NCBI GenBank assembly: GCA_023078555.1 | Contig: CM041196.1 | Coordinates: 2,976,001 to 3,040,000 of the forward strand | DNA: 64,000 bases | Source of the DNA: Ulva prolifera | Taxonomy: Eukaryota > Chlorophyta > Ulvophyceae > Ulvales > Ulvaceae | Direction: 5' to 3' | In this document: positions 47,101 to 58,367 of the stretch, piece by piece | How positions within the stretch are numbered: the stretch's first letter is position 1 | Layout: every line of letters starts with the position of its first letter | The notes under the pieces: generated by a model | The model's input: only the letters and a program-made list of their open reading frames with translations | What the model was told of the DNA's origin: nothing | Databases searched by the model: none | Program-made: the position numbers and the translations under genes

Positions 47101-50100
47101 GGCGCCAGCCGCGCCTGGCACGAGCGTCGCGGACACGAGCGGCGCGTGTGCTGTGGCAACGACGGGCTCGCAGCTGTCGACAGCAATGGCGATCTCTGAG
47201 GGGTGGCCTGCAGCGTCATGCATGACGGCCACCGACTCTGAAGCCGGATCCACCAGCACCTGCGGCGGTGCACATTGCTGTTGCTGTTGCTTTGGTGCTG
47301 ACGTCTCTGAACTGCAGTGATGTGGAGTGCTGGCTGCGCCGAGGGTGAGCATTGTATGTGGCGTCAATTCCTGCGGCGGCTGATAAACTTCTGGTCACGG
47401 CTAGCGCTCAGACAGGGAGAGCTTTCAGTTTCCAGCAGGGCGACTGCGCCGCCATGATTGGGGCACTGCAGCTTGGACAGATCCTGATGACGGCCACCGG
47501 ACAGCATACCCATGCACTCCTGTGTACTTCAAAACCCAGCGCGTGAACGCCCCAAGCACCAAGTGCATGCCCAAGCTACCAGGCCTGCAAACACACCCAT
47601 GGCTAGGTTCTAATCACTAGCGCTGCACCCTACGCACCGTCTGGCCGTCTGCAAGGCGCAGCTGGAGAGTGCCGGGAGGGTTGTCCCCGCACGGGGGCAC
47701 GACCTCCACCGCGTCCGGGATGATGTCCACCAGGGCGCCGTCAGGGAGCACTGCCTTGGCCGGGTCGCCGTCGGCGTCCAGCACCGCCCAGGCCTCTGCC
47801 GGACGCGTGCACACAGCGCAGAGGTAGCCGCTTGGGAAGAGCACCTGCACCGTCATCGTCCTCCTGCTACCCGTATACGCAACGTGCACAATTGTTCTAA
47901 CACGTGTCAACACGTACAGGGTCACCTGTCTGGAAGTTCACGAGCATCTGAGCGGCGATGCATGTGCGCCCAGAGGTCTGCACAGCCACGGCCGCTCCAG
48001 CAGTGCAAGCAAGCAGTCCGCGCTGGCAGGCACACCTGCAGATCCCCATCAGCATGCCGCAGCAGCCTCGCAACTCCAGGCGCACCCTCACTTCCCTCCA
48101 CCCCCCCCTGCAGCTGCCTGGCCGCCGCAATGCTATCACCTGCCTCTGCTGCTCCGCACCCACTGCCGCTCCCTCCTCCAACGCGGCCGGCGCCTCCAGC
48201 CCCCGGCCTCACCTCCGCCACCCCGCCAGCGGCAGCGCCGCCGACAGCCCCGGCCGCCTGCGCCTTGCACCTCACCGTCACATGGCCCTCCCGAATGACC
48301 ACCTCCAGCGTGGCGCGCTCCTCTGCTGCCTCAGCACGGGCACCCACCTCCCCATCAGCGGGTCTGCATACCGGCCGTGCGACATCGGCGGGCCCGTGTA
48401 CAGGGTTATCTGGGGTCGTATCGGCCGTGTCTGCCGCCACCGCCCGCACGCCAAGCTGCGGCGGGTCGGAGATGGTCAAGGGAGCGCCCAGCGGAATGAG
48501 TGCGTGGCCGGGTGTCAACACAGCCACCGGCCGCCCTGCAGCGCACAGCAGTCTCGAGTCATATCATCATGCCAGCGCTGCAGCAGCTGCAGTGCAGGTG
48601 CGCCTGAGGCTACGCTGGTGCAGTTTGTCACATCAGCAGGCTGGGGGCTGCACTGTCCCACTGCCCCAGTGTCAGGCAAGGACACGAGCTGCTACGCCTG
48701 CATTGGTCCTGCAGAGGCTGCGTGATTCGCAGCCTCAGTAGATGAGGTGGGACAACAATGGCAGGAGGTTGGCGTGGCAGAGCTCATATGGCCGAGAGGC
48801 CACGGCAGAGAGGATCACATCTGCAGCCGTGCAGCATGTACTGCAGCATAGTGGTGGCCGTGTGCACGCACCTGTGATGCTGCGCACGACGCGGACGGCC
48901 GCGTCAGCGCGGGGCGGCACGACACGCAGGAGGGTGCCGTCCGGCAGCAGCAGCACGTCCACAGCCTCAGATGCATCCGCCGCATCCACCGTGTCGCCAT
49001 CGGGACTGTGCGCGGGCAGCCTGCAGGGCCTCCCGGCCATGCACTGGCCGCAGGCCTGCTGGTAGCGCTGCAGCTCTGCGACGGGGCAGCGGGCGCGGCA
49101 GCAGGAGAGGCCAAGCGCCTCGACGCGCCACTGCCGGCCCTCGCTGTCCGCGGCGGCCGTGATTGTCGGCCGCGTGGCGCTGCCGCCTGCTGGAGGAGGA
49201 GAGATGGTGAGGCGGTAGCCTTGCACGTCCAGATGCCTGCAGTGTGTCTACTAGTAGGCCACTTTGCTTCGAGTGTGCTGTACGGCAGCGGTGGGTTGCC
49301 AGGCCTGCTGAACGGAACTATCGCGTGTTTTTCGAGCATTGCCTAGGCTTGATGCGGCGAGCTAGTCGTCCGGGACAGTCCGTGCGGCTAGCACATACTA
49401 TAGCACATAGCCGCGCACTGTGCCGCGGACGCGCATGCAGGCCACCGTATCAACTTATCAATTGAATTGTGGATCGCAAGTAAAGTAAATTAACATCTAT
49501 ATTGACTTAGACGGTTGGGGGGCATGAAGTGACGGCTAGGCCAGAATCTCCAGATCTGGAGATTCTGGCGTAGTGTGTGGCTAAAGGTGATTGTCTAGAC
49601 AATCACCCCAACACTGCATGCTGAGCACGCATGCGGCTCGATACGAGCGATCTACCTCATACAATGGAAGGCCTGTCAATGCATATGAATGCTTGGCTGT
49701 CTGATTCACATATGCGTGAACTCACTGCAGCCAGCGTGATGTTGATGCGCACCCACGGCTCGCAGCTTGCTGCCAGTCCGGTGGCAGCGGCAGCACGACG
49801 CCGGGTCCCAGCATCACCATGTGTGGGTGGCCAGCAGTGTCGACTATGAGGCGCGCGGCGTGCTCCGGAATCCTTGAGTCGACGCTGACCCGGAACCCTG
49901 CACGTTGCCCTCATGTGTGATCCACGCATGCAACCACATGCCTTCAGGGTCGCAGGCACTTAAAAAGTGCATGTCCCCCACGCACCAGCACGGCATTCAC
50001 AGCACAGCGGTATATGGGACTCGCGCCAGTGCTTGCCGCGCTGGCATGCAAGGAGGTCAAAGTGATCCTATGGAACACCATACGTTGTCCTTGTAAAATA

Positions 50101-53100
50101 GGTCTAGACTTGGTGCTGCAGACTGTATGGGCGCGGACTTACACGCAATACAAGGTATTCTCACGTAGCGTTCTCCACACGTGTGTACTCGCACATCCAC
50201 ACTCCCACGGGCACACCACACCCACACGACCCTCTGGTGCGGCAAGACAGCTGCGCCATAGGGACCTTGTGCCGTGATTCACAGTGCAAAAGCTGCTCAC
50301 ACGAAATCAGAAGGCCCGGCCACATAGGCTTCACTGTATTGCATCAAAGCGTCCGGCCCACATGCATGCTGACAGCTCATGACAGCAACATCAACGCAAG
50401 AAACGTCGCCTCGCACCACTGTCGAGCACCGCAGCGGCAATCGGGGAGCCATTGCGGTGGATGATGCGGGCGCAGCACGCCTGTGCAGCCGCGGAGCCAG
50501 GCCGCGGCAGCCCTCCCTCGCCACCACGCACCTCCCCACCAGCCCGGGCAGCAAGGCAGTGCTGCTGGCATGCATCAAGTGGCGCCACCTGGCCGCAGGG
50601 TAGTAGACACGCCGGCACGTCGCCGAGGCCGTCCGCGGCGGTGTCCTCCGCATCTTCCGGCATGCATGGCGCGCGATGGGAGATGAGGGCAGCGGTGGCA
50701 CTGAATGCCGCAACCGGCAGGATGCTGCCGTTGTCCAGCACAGCAGCGGCCGGGATGCCGAGGGGGTCCCGCACGAGGACGCACGAGCCCATTGCGCGCA
50801 GCGCATCCTGTCCGTCAGTGGCATGCTGCGCTGCCCGGTGCTCAGGCACTCGCAGGCTGAGGGTCGGGCCTGCAAGCAGATCATGATGCTTACAGACTGG
50901 GACAGAGCCCGCGGCTGCTTTGAGCTGCTGCCACGCCCCTACGATCGCCCTGCTTGCACGGTGACCCATTTACATGCCCGGGCAGCACTGTCGGCTGGGC
51001 TGCTCACGTAGCTGCAGTCGTGCCAATCACGAAGCCTCAGGTCCTGGGCAACATGCTTGCAGCCTGTATCGGTGCCTCGAGGATGTGCCTCGGGTTGGTG
51101 TGCACCTCTAGCCAAAATGTTGCCGCAGATTTTTTCATATGCACAGGGAGCCCACCGTTCAGGCATGAGAGCCGCCACTCGCCACCAGGGCCACGCTCCA
51201 CCTCCGCGCAGCCGCCCCGGCTCCTCGCGGCGACCTCCGTGCCACCTCCCGCCAGGATTCTCTGTGCTGCCACCGCCACCGCTGGGGGCACGCCGTGCGC
51301 CTCTGCCCGCGCCCACAGATCCACACAGCTTGCTGCTGCCGGACTTACTGATCCCAATGGGGTGCTCAGAGCGCTCGGAGAGCCCAGCGGGGAGTGTGGT
51401 GCCGGGAGGGTTTGACCGGGGGGTGCCTCAAGCCACGCAGGGTCCATGTTGAAGCGCTGTCCTTCGCACTCGGCCAGCACTCGCCTGCTACCAGTTGCCG
51501 TGTTGCGCACCACAGCCACCTGCACGGATAAGCATCGTGGTGTTTGAGCCCTTGCCCGACTTGCAGCCCTCCAGACGGCCCTGCATGGGCGGGGGGGCCA
51601 GCAGCTCGCGGCACAGCAGCAAGCTCCCCACATGTGGCTGTACACAGCACGCCATGGGCAGCGGCGGACCTTGGTAACGGCAGCACTTGTAGACACATCT
51701 CTTCCAGACAGCGATGGGAAGCGGTCCGCGCCAGACACGAGCACTTGTTTTGCCCGCGCACCCGCAGCGGCGCCACTCTTACTCCGCCCACCGAGCACCG
51801 ACGGCGACCCCCCAAAGTGGCTGTCAGCCCGCATCGCCGCGGCCGTAAACGAAGTCGCCAGTCGCTCACGGGTACCTTCTGTGGCGGCCGCCCCACCACC
51901 TCCTGCGATCTGCTGCGGTCGCGCCACGTCGCCGTCGCCGCCTGGATCAGATGCGCCGTCTCTGCTTGAGGCGCCTCTGGCGTCACAGCCTGCAAAGCGG
52001 GTGTTGCGCTGGCGCCGCCGGTCGTCCACTGGCAGCATCGGGCCGCAGGCGGCATCCTCTCCGCCATCTGTCATGCCATGATCAGAGACGCCAGAGACGC
52101 GATGCTGCGATGCCTGCGGGGTGGACTCTGATTCCGTGGCGCCACCTGCGATGAATGCTGCGCCGGTGTTGGAAGACGCCGTTGCCGTGTGCTGCGCTGA
52201 GCCTCCGCTGCCACCTCCTCCAGGCTGCTGTGAGTCACCACGATCATGGTGTGTGCTGCATGCTGCGCTTTGGTCATGTAGTGGCCTGTCTGCTGCTTCA
52301 ACTGAAGAGAGCTTCAGAGCTCCAGGATTGGGGGCAGGCGCAGGGCGGTTTGTCAGGCCGGTCTGGGATGCGGCAGCGGAAGGCAGGCCAGCCGTCTCCT
52401 CAGGTGAGCGTGCGAAGAGATCCTCCATGGGCGGATCCGGAGCGGCGGCAAAGGATGAGGGATCGTAGGGGGTTGTGGGTGGGGTGCGGGCGTGCTGGGC
52501 CCAGCAGGCAGGCAGGCTGCTGTCTTGTTTGGGTATGGCCTCGCCCGGTGCAAAGACAGGCGTGCTTTCAGGTGTCAGCAGAGGAGTAGCCGCGCGGGAG
52601 TCCCAGGCGAGGGTGCCAATGGAGAGCTGAAGGGGGGTGCGTGCGGCCCGGCCGCGGTGAACCGGGCCGCCCCCCGCGGCTGCGCTGGATACCAGGTCTG
52701 CCACACTCAGCAGCGTCTCGATCTGCGGGCACCCAGATATCATTGCTGGCGTGGTGGGACTGCCACCTCTGAGAGAGTCAACCCCGGTTGCTGCAGCTGC
52801 ATGCATGGTAGGCAACAAGCTCTGCAGGCGCCTTCCGAGATGCGGCAGCGGACCACCGATGCTCGAACACATGTGCCGCAGCTGCAGCCAAATCACACAG
52901 CGACTTACTTGTGAAGAATTTGATGCGTAAGTCAATGGTGTGGCGGGATATCTGAAGCTATGTCGAAGGCAAAGTAGCCTACAGAGAGGCCCAACAACAG
53001 TCGCCAGCAGCTGCTGACTGCACATCCATCGTAAATGCATGCATCAGCACGTCCGTGCCCGCGTGCTGACAACCAAGACGGGACGTGAGGCGCCGAGGTG

Positions 53101-55034
53101 GTGCAGCACAGGCACACCTGCAGGCTGAGGGAGGTCTGGCCAGTGAGCAGGAGCTCGAGGTCGTGCGCGGAGAGAACAGTGGCGTGAGGGTGCGCAGCGC
53201 GGCGCCACCGCCCGCGCGCACGCACCGCCGACACCGCGGCTGCGGCACGCTGAGCGCGCAGGTCCGCCGCCAGCGCTGCACGGTCGAGCTGCACGGACCG
53301 CGGCACGAGCCACCAGACGCCGGCGCGGAGCTGCATGTCGCCGTCGAGCGTCGCAAGCACCTCCTGGATGTGGGCCTGGTACCTGCGCCCCTGACAGCCA
53401 TGACAAATGAAACAAGGACGAGCAGATTTCTCTGGCCCAGATGCCTGCATCGTCGCCAGTTGCTGACAGAACCGGCCACGCCGCCCACACCCATACGCGC
53501 GCATACAATTGCCCTTTGCATAAGTAAGCACAATCATGCTCGCTTGGCGCATCGCTCATGGCTGTTAGTGCTGTCCCGTTCAGGCGAATACGAGCTGGCA
53601 GGTGTGACCCAACAGCGCAATGACATCTGTTTGTCTGCAGCCCACGGACTTGTTTTTGATCTTAGAGCCACCTGTCGCAACACACTATCGGATACACTGT
53701 CTTGCAGGTTTAGAGGGTGCGGATGCATTTTCGTCTGGGCGAGGGGGCAGCACCGCTCACCGCAGCGCAGGATCGACTCCTGCACGGCCGCTTCGTCCGC
53801 AGCAAACACGCCCGTGCCGATCAAGTCTGCCAGGCTCAGCCCCACCACACTCTCCGCCGCCGCCTCGAGCTGCATCTCTGCCAGCTGTGCGTCGAATCGC
53901 TCAGCGAAGAGCGACAGGAAGTCGCGCAGCCGCGGGTGCAGCAGCGCGGCCGGCAGCGCGAGGCCGGCGGCCGGCAGCCGCAACGGCGGCGGCGGGCCCC
54001 CGAGCACCACCACCGGCTCCACATGACCCCCGCCGTCGCTCATGTGCACCACCTGCGCAGCATGCACAGCACGCCTTGTAGCGCGCATGGGCCCATGCAC
54101 TGTGCTGCCTCGACGCAGCGCTCTCGATGCAGCGTGGCATGCAACACATATGTGGTCCCGTTAACTCCGAGTTCAATTTCCAATAGGATACGACTCAGTA
54201 AATTCGGACTACTTAATTTACTTTACACATCAAAAAGTGTGGAGGACAGCAACAACAGTGAGGGTCATGCCTACATCGACTTCTAGAGTCGTGCGGTCAG
54301 CATTGCCAGAGTTCTCCATGCTCACCCATGCAACCATCGCCATGACACCATTCAGTCAATGTGGCAATAGCTGCTCAGGCGCGTAAAATGATTACCCCGC
54401 TGCGTCCGTCGACAGTCCCGACAGTGGCGTTTCAGCCTCGCTCACCAGCATCGGCTGTAGAACATGGTCCAAAGTCTGGTGCTAGGGCCAGCCTTCGGAC
54501 CATGGCCCTGCACAACCTGCTGAACGTATGCATCGTCACGATATACACAAATCTGCACAGGGCGCTGCGGGCGACGCCAGAAAGGCAAGGCCAGAAAGGC
54601 AAGGCCAGTGAGGTCCCACCTCCAGCACATCTTCCGGCGGGGCGGCAGCCACTCTCCCCGCGCCGGCCCCCAACACCGCCACCCCCTGCAGCTCCTCCAC
54701 AATCTGCAGCGCCGCACCCCCGCGCACCCCAAACAGGCTCTCCAGGTTCTGCAGCAGCAGTGCCGTCGCAGCCTCGGCGCCGGCGGCGGCCGCTGACGCC
54801 CGGCCGCGCCACGTGCTGCGGCGGCGGCCCGCCGAGCCGCGGCGGCTGCTGCGGCCGGCGGCGGCGTGCGCATCGGCCATGATGTCGTCGTGGGCCCAGC
54901 CGGCGCCGAGCTTCGCGAGCCCATCTTCCACGGAGGCTGCGGCTTGCAGCGCTGCCGCTCGCACCGCTGGGCTCAGGCTGCCGACGTCATGGTACTCCAC
55001 GGGGGCGGCCGACGGCTTTCCAGAGACGAAGCAG
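44172..55034 (-). CDS. Second giant protein, unknown, with repeated Asp-Gly beta-rich segments
   Basis: Fourteen exons agree in phase: 55034-54620, 54052-53761, 53431-53118, 52881-51670, 51519-51156, 50869-50417, 49897-49753, 49236-48872, 48535-48276, 47925-47638, 47370-46815, 46309-46005, 45652-44602, 44512-44172; at least 2,120 codons. The first needs an upstream exon, so the start is missing. The N-terminal part looks helical (FAERFDAQLAEMQLEAAAES), the 52-kb exon is Ser/Pro/Gly-rich, and later exons carry short related units: AAAVLDNGSILPV, AAAVLDSG, VLLLPDGTLLRVVPP, AVLPDGALVDIIPD, EDGRVWGVTVTVDG. FPSGYLCAVCTR faintly recalls FPSG/YPSG segments of FAM194 and of ciliary SPAG17/PF6, which is also Ala/Pro-rich. 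That link is weak inference. No catalytic motif was found. Confidence 0.6.
49540..49569. repeat. Perfect 30-base palindrome
   Basis: Two 15-base arms meet without a spacer, centred on AGATCT. It lies in the intron 49752-49237 of the second giant gene. Confidence 0.95.
49586..49607. repeat. Perfect 22-base palindrome
   Basis: Two 11-base arms meet without a spacer, centred on CTAG, 16 bases after the 30-base palindrome and in the same intron. Confidence 0.95.
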
Positions 55035-55674
55035 CTGCAGGCAGACCCCCTGTGTGTATGCATGTATGATTGCGTAGCCACATATACATTGGGACATTGA
55101 CAATGCCGAGATAAGGGACTGTGTAAGTCAAGTGGAGTAAAGTAAATCTGGGCTTGCTCAGCTGTATCCTGACCGGATAATGACAATCCCGGACAATCGG
55201 GGCCTCACACTGGCAGGTCAAATGACAAACGAGAGGAGGCGCCCATGTGGCAGAGGGCCACGACGCCTGTTCAACGAAACAGCGAATTTGTTCCGACTGA
55301 GCACACAGTTCCCACGTAGAAGAGGGGCGGTGCCGCGATGGTGCCTGCGGGAAGGTGCATCGCTGTTTCTGCGATCATGAGCGGTGCTGTGCTTGTGGCA
55401 GCGACGATGCTGATGCCTTCTGTCGATGCATGTGGTGACAGAGGTGTCACGGGACATGCTGCAACGTCGACAACTCCGAGCGACCAGGGCCGCCGGCCAA
55501 GTGATGCGACCTGTCAAGTGTTGCGAGACCGATGGGTATCTGTGTGCTTGTGCACGGCCAATGGTCTCCCTGTGCAGCCCACAGCTTCCAATCGAGAGCG
55601 CTATCGCCACATCAAATGCCAACGCCAGCGATCTGAGGTGGGGAAAATCTGATTCAAGCGGCAGCGGTAGAGGC

Positions 55675-57775
55675 TCACTCATTGATGCCCATCGGGAAGA
55701 CATGGTCTTGACTTGCTTGACCAAGAAGGTGCTGCTCTTTGTTTGCTTGATGCCTGGCATCCCAAGACATGTACGGGTCCGCCAGCAAAGGTTCTTCATC
55801 AATGGAGGAGCCACTGTCAGAGCTGTCATCTTGGCCGTCCAATTTTGCCATAGTCTGCTTTATTTGCTGAATTGTGACTGATACGGTTTCGTCCTCGACC
55901 CGAGACTGAGCAGTGCAGCGGTTGTTGCTGGGACGGGGCTGAGGTGGAGGGCGCTGCTGATTCCAATTGACCACTTGCGCTGCTTTGGGCTTGGTCCTGG
56001 GAGGTGACGGAGGATGGAAGGAGACAGCGCTGCCCCTAGTGTCTCTTTGGGGCTTCGAGGGCATTGCATTTGCTGTCTGCACAGCATTCACTGTCTGTAC
56101 AGCTGTGAGGTTCTTCGGAGCAAAGGTATGGACAGTGCCAGACAGGCTGTTGGCTGGAACCAGCCCACGCTCTGCAGTGTTGCCCGGGAAGCTGGGATCG
56201 CACCGTGCTGAGCTCCGCGACTTTCTTCAGCGTACCTTGCAGAGAGGGAGTGTCAGAGTATGCCATGTGACGCTGAGGTGATGGCCTGCCATTGCGTATC
56301 CTTACCAACGTCCCTGTGGGGGAGTCATTAGACGCCGCTCCTGCGAAACAGTACATGCTGAGGAATCCCTGATGCACTCGAAATTCAGTGTATGAAGCAC
56401 ACAAATAGATGTATGCTTCACTATTCATGCAAGACACGCGGTGCGTTGCAAGGGGGGCGCACTGGAAGAGTGCTGTTGCGTTGCCACGCGATCCACAGCA
56501 CTACGCTCCACATTTGGAGGCATGCGATCGCTGTGGACCATTCTATCCATGCTAAAGTCTCATGTTCCTGCTGCTTGTGGAATTATATGATACATACAGG
56601 ATACAGCGACACCATCAATGCGCCCGTGGCCTTTCAGTCACCGATGGGTCTCCCAGGGTCACGCCAGCAAAGGATACCCAACGACCCTCGGAGGGTCAAA
56701 GAATATGCCACGTTGGAATCATGCGGCGACTCATAGGTCGGCGGCTGCACACTTGTTGTGCATGGGACGGGGGATTCCGGGATGCAGCCCTGTGGCATGT
56801 TTTGGTGGGAATCGGATAAAACCAGCCGAGCACAGGCCGCACTCGTGAAACAGCACTCAAGCATGTGTGAGTACATCTGTGAATGGTGTCTGGCTCATTC
56901 ACCTGCGCTGCTGTTCTGGTCGTCCTTTGGATTTTTTTTCTTCGTCGTTTGCGACGTCACAGAGCAGCAGATCAGCTCAGCAGAGTCTTCAGTGCCATTC
57001 AAGTGAGCACCATGCGCTTACTTTGCTTTAGCGCTTGTCTCGGCTCCATAGGCTGTGTCGTATTGGCAAGAGGAGCATATATCAGAACAATTACGGAGTG
57101 AGCCGGTTTTACGGGCTGTGTAGTGACGCAGCAATGACAATTGGTGGCTTCCACATCATTGAAGTCTCTAGGGATTGGCAGCAGCTGACTGTCATCCTGT
57201 TCTGCGATATTGCAGATGCTGTCGCTTTGGCCCAGGACCTGGAATTGTTGCGCTTCACAGAGTCTGACAGTGCTCCAAGTCATGTCCACAACAAGTTCGC
57301 AAAGCCTCGGATTTCGATCAAAATATGCACTCACTGACATCTGTGTTCGTACCGTCGATCATCGTTGCTGCATGTAAAGGCCAAATGCCCTGGTGTGCCA
57401 CTGTCATAGCATTGCAGTGCTCAACATAGCCAACAGGAGCTGGGGCAGTCAAGCCCACCCAGGCTGGCACTGTCATATTTGTCAATCACAACTTTCACCG
57501 TCTTCTTAGGAAATTCCAGTCAAGTCTGCTTCCTGGCTGTTGCAACACCACCATGTAAGCAGACCAGGCATACAGCATAAGCTGACAATGTAAGCTTACG
57601 CAGGCTTCCAGAGCACTTGCTGCGGGTATAGTAACACCATCAGCATGCAGACAGGCAGTCGTTCTGCTGCGCTGTTGGTAAATTCATTGTACATCTGCTG
57701 CAGCAAGAGCCTGATGGGCTCACCAAGATGCCGGCTGGCTGGAGACTGTCGCCTGGCTGCTAAGGCTCTGTACCA
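55675..57775 (-). CDS. Unrecognised multi-exon gene
   Basis: The 3' end is well supported: exon 56171-55675, ending at a stop at 55675, joins in phase 1 to an exon ending at 56236. The product reads MAYSDTPSLQ-ERGLVPANS, then NAVQTANAMPSKPQRD, an acidic SSDSGSSIDEEPLL and the end DHVFPMGINE. Further upstream, coding-like stretches without resolved borders are 57340-57130 (AYFDRNPRLCELVVDMTW, SICNIAEQDDSQLLPIPRD), about 57510-57440 (KKTVKVVIDKYDSASLGG) and about 57775-57640 (AHLWYRALAARRQSPASRH, IRLLLQQMYNEF). They probably belong to one gene of helical character. The start was not found. The intron at 56172-56235 would be only 64 bases. No family is recognised. Confidence 0.45.
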
Positions 57776-58367
57776 CAGGTGCGCCGCTTGTCCAGGCTTC
57801 CGCCTCGGAGCATGCGTCCGTTCACAATCTCATGGCCATTACATCATTGTGCTCAGCACAACGTGCTCAGGTCTCGTGGGGAAAGGCAAACACAATGCTG
57901 CGGGTGACAGTGACGGCAAACAAGCTTAGTACAACCTAAATATCAGCAAAGTTCTCATCAAATTGCCACACAAGGAAGCTCACTGCACTTGGCGGTGCTG
58001 CGAATGGCCACTCATTCAAACAGAGCTGCCCTTCTCAGAAAAAACGCCTGGGATACACCACACGAAATTCCCCGCACCGTTCGAACGTAACGATACGGGC
58101 CACCCGTACCATCCCAGCCTCTCGGAAAAATTCCTGCTACTACTGCAGCCCACCACTGCGTGGTAAGGCCTGCTCGAACACCACCACGCCTCGAGCGACA
58201 AGCCCCGACCACCACATGCCAATCTCCATGTGTGTCAGCATCAAGCGGCCTTCATCTTCTGCATCATGATGCCGATTAATGCAACCCAGCAGGCCGCGGC
58301 TCCTGCACTTCCCGCACCGGAGTGCTGCTGCAACAGGCGCCCCCGCACGGCCCCCGCACGGGTCCGC
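57776..58367. other. Spacer, no supported gene
   Basis: This lies between the 3' end of the GT2-GH9 gene and the unresolved 5' part of the unknown gene to its left, both on the minus strand. It should hold that gene's promoter and first exon. I saw no coding frame with good borders. Confidence 0.4.

Noticed and set aside
49540..49607. Rho-independent terminator
   Set aside because: The palindromes have no loop and no T-run and lie in an intron of a nuclear gene.
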